Source: Burkholderiales bacterium
Lineage (GTDB): Bacteria; Pseudomonadota; Gammaproteobacteria; Burkholderiales; Casimicrobiaceae
Direction: 5' to 3'
Assembly (NCBI GenBank): GCA_020847675.1
Contig: JADLBN010000286.1
Span: 1-51,444, forward strand
Length of the DNA: 51,444 nucleotides
Both the position numbers and the translations under genes were made by a program. The notes below the pieces were generated by a model, which had not been told where the DNA came from, made no database searches, and was given only the letters and a program-made list of their open reading frames with translations. Within the stretch, counting starts at the first letter, position 1; every line of letters starts with the position of its first letter. Shown here one piece after another: positions 38,810 through 46,911 of this stretch.

Positions 38810-40708
38810 ATGCCTATCGGAAACGACGGCGTCACGCGACGCGACTTCCTGAACGGCGTCGCCATCGCGATCGTCGCGGGCGTCGCGCCGGTCTCGCTCT
38901 TCGCCTCGCGCGAGGCCGCTGCAGCCTACCCGCCGGCCGACACGGGCTTCCGCGGCAGCCAGCCGGGGTCCTACGACGTCGCTCACGGCATGCGCGACGG
39001 CACCCGCTACGACATCGGCAGGATCCGGGCGACCGAGACGTTCGACCTGGTCGTCGCGGGCGCCGGCCTCTCGGGATTGGCCGCCGCGAGCTACTGGCAC
39101 GCCCGGCGCCCGCGTGCGCGCATCCTGATCCTCGACAACCACCCGGACTTCGGCGGCCACGCGCTCCGGAACGAATTCCGCGTCGACGACCGCCTGCTGC
39201 TCTCCTACGGCGGCAGCGAGTCGCTCCAGTCTCCGGAGACACTCTGGAGCGAGAATGCCAAGGCGTTCATCGCCGGCCTCGGCGTCGACCTCGCGCGCTT
39301 CGAGTCCGCCTTCGACCGCAAGCTCTACCCCTCGCTCGGACTCTCGCGCGGGATCTTCTTCGCGCGCGAGGCGTTCGGCGTCGACAAACTCGTGACCGGC
39401 GACCCGATGCGCATGGTCGCCGACGACATTCCGCCGGATCGCATGAACGCGCGCTCCGTCGAGGCGTTCGTCGCCGACTTTCCCCTTCCCGAGGCCTCGC
39501 GCGCGAAGCTGGTCGCGATGTGGACCTCGAAGCGCGACCCGCTCGCCGGAAAGACGATCGAGGAGAAGGACGCCTATCTCGAGCGCATCAGCTACCGCGA
39601 CTGGCTGATCCGGCACTGGGGACTCGACGAGACGGCGGCCGACGTGTTCTACGGCCGCACGCTCGACTTCTTCGCGGTGGGCACCGACGCGGTGTCCGCG
39701 CGCGACGCCTTCGACACCGGCTATCCGGGCTTCCTCGGAGCAGGCATCGCGAGGAGCGAGGAAGCCGAGAAGGAGATGGACGAGCCCTACATCCACCACT
39801 TTCCCGACGGCAACGCGTCGCTCGCGCGGCTGATGGTGCGAAAGCTCGTCCCCGGTGTCGGCCCGGGCTCGACGATGGAGGACATCGTCACCTCGACCTT
39901 CGACTACGACCGGCTCGACCGCGCCGGCAGCGGCGTGCGGATCCGGCTCGACAGCACCGTGGTCGCCGCGCGCAACCGCGACGGCGGCGTCGACCTGGGC
40001 TACGTGCGCGACGGCAAGCTCGTCCGCGTGCGTTCGGGCGCCGCGATCCTCGCGGGCTACCACATGATGGTCCCGTACATCATGCCGAGCCTCCCGAAGC
40101 GCCAGCGGGATGCGCAGGCGGCGAACGTCAAGGCTCCGCTCGTCTACGTGAAGGTCGCGGTGCGCAACTGGAAGCCCTGGGTCGCGCGCGGCGTGCACGA
40201 AATCAGCAACCCGATGGGGTTCCACTCGCGCATCAAGCTCGATTACCCGGTGAGCATGGGCGGCTACCGGTTCGCGCGCGGCCCGGACGAGCCGATCGTG
40301 ATCCACATGGTCCACGTGCCGGTCGTGAGGGGATCGGGGATCGACCTCCGCACCCGGCTGCGCGCCGCGCGTGCGCAGCTCTACGCGATGCCGTTCGAGA
40401 CCTTCGAGCGCAACGCGCGCGACGAGTTGACGCGCATCCTGGGGCCGGGTGGATTCGACGCGAACCGCGACATCGTCGCGATCACCGTCAACCGCTGGGG
40501 CCACGGCTACTCGTACTCGGGCTCCACGCTCGACGACAAGGAAGGCGACGACGAGAAGATCCCGGCGCTCGCGCGGAAGCGCGCGGGCCGTGTCGCGTTC
40601 GCCAACGCCGACGCGAACTGGGAGCCCTACGCCCACGCCGCGATCGACCAGGGGCGTCGCGCGGTGGACGAACTCCTCGGAAAACCGGCCGGCAAGCCGT
40701 CGAAGTGA
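38810..40708 (+). CDS. Tat-exported FAD-dependent oxidoreductase (spermidine dehydrogenase SpdH-like)
   Basis: A 632-aa flavoprotein. The N-terminus has a twin-arginine signal (VTRRDFLNGVAIAIVAG), then the FAD dinucleotide-binding motif FDLVVAGAGLSGLAAASYW with the ILILDNHPDFGGHA strand. C-terminal NRWGHGYSYSGSTLDD precedes the end of the flavin domain. Overall layout resembles periplasmic spermidine dehydrogenases, so an amine or related substrate is plausible but unproven. The ATG at 38810 was chosen to begin the Tat signal; a longer frame runs through a terminator. It is convergent with the cco operon. Confidence 0.82.
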   Translation: MPIGNDGVTRRDFLNGVAIAIVAGVAPVSLFASREAAAAYPPADTGFRGSQPGSYDVAHGMRDGTRYDIGRIRATETFDLVVAGAGLSGLAAASYWHARRPRARILILDNHPDFGGHALRNEFRVDDRLLLSYGGSESLQSPETLWSENAKAFIAGLGVDLARFESAFDRKLYPSLGLSRGIFFAREAFGVDKLVTGDPMRMVADDIPPDRMNARSVEAFVADFPLPEASRAKLVAMWTSKRDPLAGKTIEEKDAYLERISYRDWLIRHWGLDETAADVFYGRTLDFFAVGTDAVSARDAFDTGYPGFLGAGIARSEEAEKEMDEPYIHHFPDGNASLARLMVRKLVPGVGPGSTMEDIVTSTFDYDRLDRAGSGVRIRLDSTVVAARNRDGGVDLGYVRDGKLVRVRSGAAILAGYHMMVPYIMPSLPKRQRDAQAANVKAPLVYVKVAVRNWKPWVARGVHEISNPMGFHSRIKLDYPVSMGGYRFARGPDEPIVIHMVHVPVVRGSGIDLRTRLRAARAQLYAMPFETFERNARDELTRILGPGGFDANRDIVAITVNRWGHGYSYSGSTLDDKEGDDEKIPALARKRAGRVAFANADANWEPYAHAAIDQGRRAVDELLGKPAGKPSK

Positions 40709-40723
40709 GCGTCGCAGGGCGCC

Positions 40724-40936
40724 TCAGCGCGGCGGCGCCGGCGAAGGCTGCTGCGTCGGCACGCCGAAGATGCGGCGGTCGGTGCGGATCGCGGCGTCGT
40801 CGTCGCCCGCGCTGACGACGATCAGCCAGACGCAGGCTGCGATCGTGGCGGCGAGCACCGCGATGCCGAGCCACACGACCGGCTGGGCGCGCCAGCTCCC
40901 GCCGCGCGGGTGATCATCGCGCGGCGAGTGCGCCAC
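40724..40936 (-). CDS. Small membrane protein downstream of ccoP
   Basis: A 70-aa protein with one clear TM helix (PVVWLGIAVLAATIAACVWLIVV, about 19-41), a hydrophilic His/Arg-rich N-terminus and a Pro-rich C-terminus (PTQQPSPAPPR). It overlaps the ccoP 3' end by 23 bp and is the last gene of the cbb3 operon, so a role in oxidase assembly or stability is plausible. I do not recognise a named family; it is not an obvious CcoH, CcoS or CcoG. Confidence 0.7.
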   Translation of the reverse strand: MAHSPRDDHPRGGSWRAQPVVWLGIAVLAATIAACVWLIVVSAGDDDAAIRTDRRIFGVPTQQPSPAPPR

Positions 40937-41825
40937 GCTGCGGCAGGTGATGGACGTAGCCGGCGAGGATGTGGATGTCGGCGTCCGACAGGCGCGGGCT
41001 CCACGCCGGCATGTGGCCCTGGCGCCCGTCGCGAATCGTGGTCTCGATCGCGGCCTGCGTGCCGCCCCACAGCCAGACGTCGTCGGTGAGGTTCGGCGCG
41101 CCGAGCTGCGGGTTGCCCTTGCCGTCGGCGCCGTGGCAGGCGACGCAGTTCGCCTTGAACGTCGCTGCGCCGAGCGCCGCGGCAGTCCCCTGGTGCGGGC
41201 GCCCGGAGAGGCTCAGCACGTACTGGGCGAGTTCCTTCACGGCGGTGTTGCCGAGCGCGCTCCACGGCGGCATCACGCCGGTCCGCCCGTCCCGGATCGA
41301 GGCGGTGATGTCCTTCGCGCTGCCGCCGTGGAGCCAGACGCCGTCCGCGAGATCGGGCGCCCCGACCAGTGGATTGCCGCGCCCTTCCCGGCCGTGGCAG
41401 GCCGCGCAGTTGTCGACGAACAGGCGCTCGCCCAGCCGTCGCGCCTGGGCGTCGCCGCCGACCGCGTCGACGTCCTTCGCCGCAAGCCGCGCGAGCACCG
41501 GATCGAGCCGCTGAGCGTTGGCCGCGGTGGCCTCCGCGTGCTCCTTCGCCGATGTCCAGCGGAGCGTGCCTTCCCGGTCGCCGAAGCCGGGATACAGGAT
41601 GAAGTAGGCGAAAGCGGCGATGTACATCGCCAGCGAGACGGCGATCCACCACGCCGGCAGCCGGTGCATCCCCTCGCGGATCACGCCGTGGGCCCAGACG
41701 TGGCCGGTGGTGCCGTCGGGCAGCACCGGCACCTTGGCGCGCGGCGCCCACAGGAACAGGAAGAACGTGAGCCCGAGGTTGAAGACGATCAGGCCGACGA
41801 TCCACCACGACCAGGCGCCGGTCAT
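40914..41825 (-). CDS. ccoP: cbb3-type cytochrome c oxidase, dihaem subunit CcoP
   Basis: A 303-aa membrane-anchored dihaem cytochrome c passing electrons to the CcoN/CcoO core. Two N-terminal TMs (about 5-25 and 59-79), then two class I haem c domains with CAACH (140-144) and CVACH (227-231). VMPPWSALG and HMPAWSPRLS carry the axial Met residues. The start at 41825 has a GGGAGGAA ribosome site and overlaps the ccoQ stop by 4 bp. Confidence 0.96.
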   Translation of the reverse strand: MTGAWSWWIVGLIVFNLGLTFFLFLWAPRAKVPVLPDGTTGHVWAHGVIREGMHRLPAWWIAVSLAMYIAAFAYFILYPGFGDREGTLRWTSAKEHAEATAANAQRLDPVLARLAAKDVDAVGGDAQARRLGERLFVDNCAACHGREGRGNPLVGAPDLADGVWLHGGSAKDITASIRDGRTGVMPPWSALGNTAVKELAQYVLSLSGRPHQGTAAALGAATFKANCVACHGADGKGNPQLGAPNLTDDVWLWGGTQAAIETTIRDGRQGHMPAWSPRLSDADIHILAGYVHHLPQRGALAAR

Positions 41826-42013
41826 CGCCGTTCCTCCCCGGCCTGTGGAATGACACCATCCGGACCGGCTGCGCCGTCTTCCATCGGCAGCCGCGCGAGA
41901 CGGCCGAACGGGCGACGGTGGCGGGGCAGCCACGCCCAGATCCAGACGCCGAGGAACGCCGCCATCAGGAGCACGGTGAAGACACCGGCCAGGTGACCCC
42001 AGAGCGGACTCAC
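41822..42013 (-). CDS. ccoQ: cbb3-type oxidase subunit CcoQ
   Basis: A 63-aa single-TM protein (LWGHLAGVFTVLLMAAFLGVWIWAW) with a basic/acidic tail, the usual stabilising subunit CcoQ (FixQ). The GTG start overlaps the ccoO stop (GTGA) and its stop overlaps the ccoP ATG (ATGA). It was identified from position and hydropathy, as the subunit is poorly conserved. Confidence 0.88.
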   Translation of the reverse strand: MSPLWGHLAGVFTVLLMAAFLGVWIWAWLPRHRRPFGRLARLPMEDGAAGPDGVIPQAGEERR

Positions 42014-42672
42014 GGCTGCCTCCCGTCGGCCGAAGGCGCCAGCGCGCTCGTCCGCACCGGCTGCGGCTCGTTGGCGATGCCCAGGCCCTGGAGATAGGCG
42101 ACCAGTGCGTCGAGTTCGGTCCTGCCTTCGACCGCGGCCGCTGCGCCGGCGATGTCCGCGTCGGTGTACGGGTCGCCGAGCTTGCGAAGCGTGCGCATCC
42201 GGGCCGCGATGTCGTTGCCGTCGATCGCCGCCGACGCGAGCCACGGGTACGCCGGCATGTTCGACTCGGGCACGAGCGCCTGCGGCGCCAGCAGGTGCTT
42301 GCGCTGCCAGTCGTCGGAATACTTGCCGCCGACGCGGGCGAGGTCCGGCCCGGTGCGCTTGGAGCCCCACTGGAACGGCCGGTCGTAGGCCGACTCCTCC
42401 GCGGTGGAGAAGCGGCCGTAGCGCTGGGTCTCGAAGCGCAGCGTGCGGATCATCTGCGAGTGGCAGAGGTAGCAGCCCTCGCGCACGTAGACGTCGCGGC
42501 CGGCGAGCCGCAGCGGATCGTAGGGCTTGACGTTCTCGGGAGGCTTGACGCTGCGCGCCTCGACGAACAGCGGCAGCACCTCGGCGAGGCCGCCGAGCGA
42601 CACCATCACCGCAGTCAGGATGCCGAGGAGCCAGACGTGCTTCTCGACGAACTCGAAGTGGCGATAGGCCAT
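42010..42672 (-). CDS. ccoO: cbb3-type oxidase monohaem subunit CcoO
   Basis: A 220-aa monohaem cytochrome c subunit with an N-terminal TM (about 12-36) and haem motif CYLCH (67-71) in VREGCYLCHSQMIRTLR. Typical FQWGSKRTGPDLARVGGKYSD and NMPAYPWL (axial Met) follow. It is 9 bp downstream of ccoN and coupled to ccoQ. Confidence 0.97.
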   Translation of the reverse strand: MAYRHFEFVEKHVWLLGILTAVMVSLGGLAEVLPLFVEARSVKPPENVKPYDPLRLAGRDVYVREGCYLCHSQMIRTLRFETQRYGRFSTAEESAYDRPFQWGSKRTGPDLARVGGKYSDDWQRKHLLAPQALVPESNMPAYPWLASAAIDGNDIAARMRTLRKLGDPYTDADIAGAAAAVEGRTELDALVAYLQGLGIANEPQPVRTSALAPSADGRQP

Positions 42673-42681
42673 GGTCGCTCC

Positions 42682-44145
42682 TCAACCGGCGGCCGGCAGC
42701 GGCGGCGGGGTCTGCTGCAGGACCGGCTCGGGCACCGGCACCGGAATCGGCGTGATCAGCTTCTTGCGCGCGTCGGCGGCCGTGTACCAGAGGTTCCACG
42801 CCATCACCCACATGCCGAGCCAGATCAGGACGCCGCCGAACCAGCGCACCGCGTAGTACGGCTTGATCGCGAGCAGGCTGTCGATGAAGGCGTAGGTGAG
42901 CGACCCGTCGGCTTCGGTGGCGCGCCACATCAGGCCCGCGGTGACGCCCGCGATCCACATCGCGACGACGTAGAGCAGCGTGCCCGCGGTGTGCAGCCAG
43001 AAGTGCAGCTCCATCGCCCTGCGCGAGTGCATCTCGGGGCGGCCGAGCGCGCGGGGCGCCATCGCGTACAGCGAGCCGATCGTGATCATCGCGACCCAGC
43101 CGAGCGAGCCCGCGTGCACGTGCGCGATGGTCCAGTCGGTGTAGTGCGACAGCGAATTGACCGTCTTGATCGCCATCATCGAGCCCTCGAAGGTCGACGC
43201 GGCGTAGAACACCAGCGAGATCACCATGAACTTCGCCGCCGGATCGGTCCTCAGGCGGTGCCACGAACCGTTGAACGTCAGCAGCCCGTTCGCGGCGGAG
43301 CCCCAGCTCGGCATCAGCAGCACGAGCGAGAACGCCATGCCGACGGACTGCACCCAGTCCGGCAGCGCCGTGTACATCAGGTGGTGCGAACCGGCCCACA
43401 TGTAGATCGAGATCAGCGCCCAGAAGTTCACGATCGAGAAGCGGTAGCTCCACAGCGGCTGCTGCGCCTGCCGCGGCACGAAGTAGTACATCATCCCGAG
43501 GAAGCCGGCGGTCAGGAAGAACGCCACCGCGTTGTGGCCGTACCACCACTGCGCCATCGCGTCCGCGACGCCCGAGTAGATCGGGTAGGACTTGGTGAGC
43601 GACACCGGGAGCGCGAGGTTGTTGACGATGTGCAGCAGCGCGACCGCGATGATGAACGCCGCGTAGTACCAGTTGGCGACGTAGATGTGGTGGATGCGGC
43701 GGCGCCCCAGCGTCGCGAAGAACACCGCGCCGAACGCGACCCACACGACGGCGATCAGGATGTCGATGAACCACTCGGGCTCCGCGTACTCCTTGCTCTG
43801 GGTGATGCCGAAAGGCATCGTCGTCATCGCCAGCACGCAGGCGAGCTGCCAGCCCCAGAACGTCCACTCGGCGAGCCGTCCCCACGCGAGCCGGACGTGG
43901 CCGGTGCGCTGCACGACGTAGTAGCAGGTGCCCATCAGCGCCGAGCCGCCGAACGCGAAGATGACGCCGAACGTGTGGGCCGGCCGGATCCGGCTGAACG
44001 TCATCCACGAGATGCCGAGGTTGAGTCCCGGCCACGCGAGTTCGGCGGCGGCGTACATGCCGAGCAGCATGCCGACGATGCCCCACACCGCGGACGCGAA
44101 CAGGAACAGCCGCACGACGTGGTCGTTGTAGTACTCGGTCTTCAT
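42682..44145 (-). CDS. ccoN: cbb3-type oxidase catalytic subunit CcoN
   Basis: The haem-copper catalytic subunit, 487 aa with about 12 TMs. Conserved signatures include [49 protein letters not shown] (active-site His and cross-linked Tyr region), [15 protein letters not shown] (CuB His pair) and [11 protein letters not shown]. cbb3 oxidases work at low oxygen. The start at 44145 was chosen as the family N-terminus (MKTEYYND); the longer frame is not supported. It is the first gene of ccoNOQP plus a small TM gene. No convincing FNR/ANR site was found upstream. Confidence 0.97.
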   Translation of the reverse strand: MKTEYYNDHVVRLFLFASAVWGIVGMLLGMYAAAELAWPGLNLGISWMTFSRIRPAHTFGVIFAFGGSALMGTCYYVVQRTGHVRLAWGRLAEWTFWGWQLACVLAMTTMPFGITQSKEYAEPEWFIDILIAVVWVAFGAVFFATLGRRRIHHIYVANWYYAAFIIAVALLHIVNNLALPVSLTKSYPIYSGVADAMAQWWYGHNAVAFFLTAGFLGMMYYFVPRQAQQPLWSYRFSIVNFWALISIYMWAGSHHLMYTALPDWVQSVGMAFSLVLLMPSWGSAANGLLTFNGSWHRLRTDPAAKFMVISLVFYAASTFEGSMMAIKTVNSLSHYTDWTIAHVHAGSLGWVAMITIGSLYAMAPRALGRPEMHSRRAMELHFWLHTAGTLLYVVAMWIAGVTAGLMWRATEADGSLTYAFIDSLLAIKPYYAVRWFGGVLIWLGMWVMAWNLWYTAADARKKLITPIPVPVPEPVLQQTPPPLPAAG

Positions 44146-44429
44146 CGTCGCGATTCCCCGGGACAGCCGATGAGGCGATGGCGCAACCGCGCGAACGCGG
44201 CATCGCCGGCGGTCGATGCGGGTGCGCGATCGGTCGGTGGACAATGATAGCTCCACCGGATTGACCGGATCCGCGTCATGGTTATGTTCGGGATTCGCGG
44301 ACGCATCGGCACGGGCGTTGCGTCCGACGCATCGCTCGCGCGATCGGCGTCGTCCCCGGCCCCGCCGCGATACCGCAGGGAACTGCCGCGAAGGGATTCA
44401 TCGCTGCGTGAGGCGAAGCGACGGGAGGG

Positions 44430-44502
44430 TGCCGGCACCAGGGGTCGAACCCGGGACCTTCGGTTTACAAAACCGCTGCTCTGCCAACTGAGCTATGCCG
44501 GC
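44430..44502 (-). tRNA. tRNA-Thr (anticodon TGT)
   Basis: On the minus strand a full cloverleaf is visible: acceptor GCCGGCA/TGCCGGC, D arm GCTC...GAGC, anticodon loop TTTGTAA giving TGT, T arm CCGGG-TTCGACC-CCTGG and discriminator A. The genomic bases after the discriminator are CCC, so the CCA end must be added enzymatically. It lies upstream of ccoN on the same strand. Confidence 0.95.
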
Positions 44503-44571
44503 CCGTCGGACATTCTAGCGGCCGTCGAACACCTGCCGCGTTCCGGGCAGCGGCAGGCGATCCAGGCGGCG

Positions 44572-44994
44572 CTACTTGATGACCTGCAGGTGTGGGGGCT
44601 TGCCCCGCGGCTTGCGGTCGGCGCTGTCGTCGCCCGCGGCGACGGCAGGGGCAGCGGTATTCGCGCTGGCCGCGACCGGCTCCTGGGCGACGGTGAACGC
44701 GAAACCGTAGCCGGTCTCCTTCGCGAAGATCCCGGCGACGCTCGCGACCGGCACCGCGATCTCCTGCGACTGGCCGTTGAAGCGGGCGGTGAACTGGATC
44801 CAGTCGTTGTCGATCGTGAGCTTGCGCGTCGCCGCGTGGCTCACGTTCAACACGATCTCGCCGTTCTTCACGTAGGCCGCGGGGACGCGCGTCTGCTCGT
44901 TGACCTTCACGGCGAGGTAGGGCGTCAAGCCGTTGTCCGCGCACCATTCGCAGATCGCGCGGACCAGGTAGGGCTTGGCGGATTGTTCGGACAT
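44572..44994 (-). CDS. sspB: ClpXP protease specificity-enhancing factor SspB
   Basis: A 140-aa adaptor that delivers SsrA-tagged proteins to ClpXP. The N-terminal substrate-binding domain starts KPYLVRAICEWCADNGLTPYLAV and contains LNVSHAATRKLTIDNDWIQFTARF. An Ala-rich flexible linker leads to the C-terminal ClpX-binding motif RGKPPHLQVIK. It follows sspA as usual but is separated from it by a 301-bp inverted-repeat element ending 2 bp before the start codon. No Shine-Dalgarno is visible there. Confidence 0.95.
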   Translation of the reverse strand: MSEQSAKPYLVRAICEWCADNGLTPYLAVKVNEQTRVPAAYVKNGEIVLNVSHAATRKLTIDNDWIQFTARFNGQSQEIAVPVASVAGIFAKETGYGFAFTVAQEPVAASANTAAPAVAAGDDSADRKPRGKPPHLQVIK

Positions 44995-44995
44995 T

Positions 44996-45296
44996 TCAGG
45001 AGTCAGGAGTCAGAGGACAGGGATCAGATGCGTCGGCGATTCCGGTGGCGGCGCATCGAGCGCCGCTGGCAGGCCTCGCCATTCCGGACTGCCGTGTCCT
45101 TCGAGGGAGGCTAGCAGGATTCGGGCCGGGGGGGCAATCCGGGTGCCGATCGGCGGACCGGCGGGCACGGGCCGGAGTCCGGCGGCATCGCCACCCTGCT
45201 CCCCGCTTCACAGGCGCCGACCCATCCGGCGCTCGATGCGCCGCCACCGGAATCGCCGTCGCTTCTGATCCCCGTCCCCTGATTCCTGATCCCTGA
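44996..45296. repeat. MITE-like element with 70-bp terminal inverted repeats between sspA and sspB
   Basis: Terminal arms 44996-45065 and 45227-45296 are reverse complements at 63 of 70 positions. They include a perfect 31-bp inner block (45035-45065 / 45227-45257) and outer TCAGGAGTCAGG / TCAGGGATCAGG type repeats. The 161-bp centre has no coding potential I can support. It fills the entire sspA-sspB gap. Confidence 0.8.
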
Positions 45297-45299
45297 GTG

Positions 45300-45899
45300 C
45301 TACTTGCGCATCCCCCGCTCCGCGCTGGTCAGCGCCTCGGAGAACGCGGGCCTCGAGAACAGGCGCTCCGCGTACTTGAGGAGCGGCGCGGCGGTCTTGG
45401 GCATCGAGATGCCGTAGTAGTCGAGACGCCACAGGAGCGGCGTGATCGCCACGTCGAGCATCGAGTACTCCTCGCCCAGCATGTACTTGTGCTTTGTGAA
45501 AACCGGCGCGATCTGCAGGAGCGCGTCGCGGGCGAGGTTGCGCGCCTTCTCGGCGTTCTTCTGGTTGTTGCCCTCGAGCGCGTCGATGTGCGCGAACAGT
45601 TCCTTCTCGAAGCGGTGCAGGAAGAGCCGCGCGCGTGCGCGCATCACCGGGTCCGCCGGCATGAGCTGCGGGTGCGGGAAGCGTTCGTCGATGTACTCGT
45701 TGATGATGTTGGCCTCGTGCAGCACCAGGTCCCGCTCGACCAGCACAGGCACCTGGTTGTACGGGTTCATCACCGCGAGATCCTCGGGCTTGTGGTCGAG
45801 GTCGACGTCGATGATCTGGAAGTCCATCCCCTTCTCGTGCAGCACGATGCGGCAGCGCTGCGAGAACGGGTCGGTCGTCCCGGAATAGAGGGTCATCAT
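45300..45899 (-). CDS. sspA: Stringent starvation protein A (glutathione S-transferase fold)
   Basis: A 199-aa RNA-polymerase-associated protein of the GST fold. N-terminal thioredoxin-like domain MTLYSGTTDPFSQRCRIVLHEKGMDFQI, then NPYNQVPVLVERDLVLHEANIINEYIDERFPHPQLMP, and an all-helical C-domain with MLGEEYSMLDVAITPLLWRL. SspA alters transcription in stationary phase and acid stress. It stands downstream of petABC, as in many betaproteobacteria, 188 bp after petC. Confidence 0.95.
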   Translation of the reverse strand: MMTLYSGTTDPFSQRCRIVLHEKGMDFQIIDVDLDHKPEDLAVMNPYNQVPVLVERDLVLHEANIINEYIDERFPHPQLMPADPVMRARARLFLHRFEKELFAHIDALEGNNQKNAEKARNLARDALLQIAPVFTKHKYMLGEEYSMLDVAITPLLWRLDYYGISMPKTAAPLLKYAERLFSRPAFSEALTSAERGMRK

Positions 45900-46087
45900 C
45901 TGGTTCTTCTCCCTTGGCCCCGGCCAAGCGCCGAGGTTTCGGTATGCGCTCGGGGTTTCCTGCCGTTGTCGGCGGGCGCCGACGGGCCGTCCCTAGGCGC
46001 CCCGCCTGAATTCAACCCGACGCAAGAGGCGCAACGCAGATCGTTCGGACCCCCGCAGCCGCACGAACGCCTCCTGCGTCGGTCGCG

Positions 46088-46906
46088 TCAGTGCACGTCC
46101 TTCCAGTACTCGCGCTTCAGCCAGTAGGCGAAGAAGAACAGGACGCCGAGGAACATCAGCACGGCGATCCCAAGCGTGATCCGCTTGTTGCGCGAAGGCT
46201 CGCCCATGTACTCGAGGTAGTTCACGAGGTCCGCGACCATCGCGCGGTACTGCACCGGGGCCATCGAGCCCGGCTGGTCGACCGCCAGCGTGCGCAGCAG
46301 GTACTTCCCGCCCGGGGCGGGCTCCACCAGCGCGAGCGCCTTGGTCGCGATCGCCGCGCCTACCGCCTTCTCGTGATTCTCGAACTCGGTCGTGACGAGC
46401 TTGTTCTGTCCCGAATACGCCCACAGCACGTGCGGCATGCCGACGTTCGGGAACACGAGGTTGTTCCAGCCGGTCGGGGCGCCCTCGTCGCGGTAGAACC
46501 CGAGGAAATAGCTGTAGAGCCAGTCCGCGCCGCGCACCCGCGAGATCACCGTGAGGTCGGGTGGCTGGACGCCGAACCACGCCTTCGCATCGGCCGGTCG
46601 CATCGCGACCGTCATCACGTCGCCGATCTTCGCGTCGCCGAGGATCAGGTTGTCGCGGATCTGGTCCTCGGTCAGGCCGAGGTCGGTGAGCCGGTTGTAG
46701 CGCATGTATTTCGCGCTGTGGCAGTTGAGACAGTAGTTGACGAAGGTGCGCGCGCCCCGCTGCAGCGACGCGTCGTCGAGCCGGCTGGCCGGCGCGCGCT
46801 CCATCCGCAGGTCGGCGCCGCCCGACGCCATGGCCGGCGCCGCGAGGGCGAGTGCCGCAGCGGCGAAAAGCGCCATCGCGGCGCGCGATGTCTTGCTGGT
46901 CGTCAT
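46088..46906 (-). CDS. petC: Cytochrome c1 (bc1 complex)
   Basis: A 272-aa haem c subunit of ubiquinol-cytochrome c reductase. A signal peptide (cleaved after PAMA) precedes the haem motif in FVNYCLNCHSAKYMRYNRL. The axial Met lies in a later segment such as DVMTVAMRPADA. A C-terminal TM anchor (RITLGIAVLMFLGVLFFFAYWL) ends the chain. It is the third gene of petABC, 5 bp after petB. The start at 46906 begins the signal peptide. Confidence 0.96.
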   Translation of the reverse strand: MTTSKTSRAAMALFAAAALALAAPAMASGGADLRMERAPASRLDDASLQRGARTFVNYCLNCHSAKYMRYNRLTDLGLTEDQIRDNLILGDAKIGDVMTVAMRPADAKAWFGVQPPDLTVISRVRGADWLYSYFLGFYRDEGAPTGWNNLVFPNVGMPHVLWAYSGQNKLVTTEFENHEKAVGAAIATKALALVEPAPGGKYLLRTLAVDQPGSMAPVQYRAMVADLVNYLEYMGEPSRNKRITLGIAVLMFLGVLFFFAYWLKREYWKDVH

Positions 46907-46911
46907 CGGCT

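Noticed and set aside
44221-44280. Possible FNR/ANR box (TTGACCGGATCCGCGTCA) and TATCAT -10 upstream of ccoN
   Set aside because: The half-sites are 8 bp apart instead of 4 and poorly matched, and no -35 fits the TATCAT. The operon may be oxygen-regulated, but this site does not show it.
44975-45268. Small ORFs on both strands inside the sspA-sspB element
   Set aside because: They are mirror translations of the inverted-repeat arms and have no start signals or family features.
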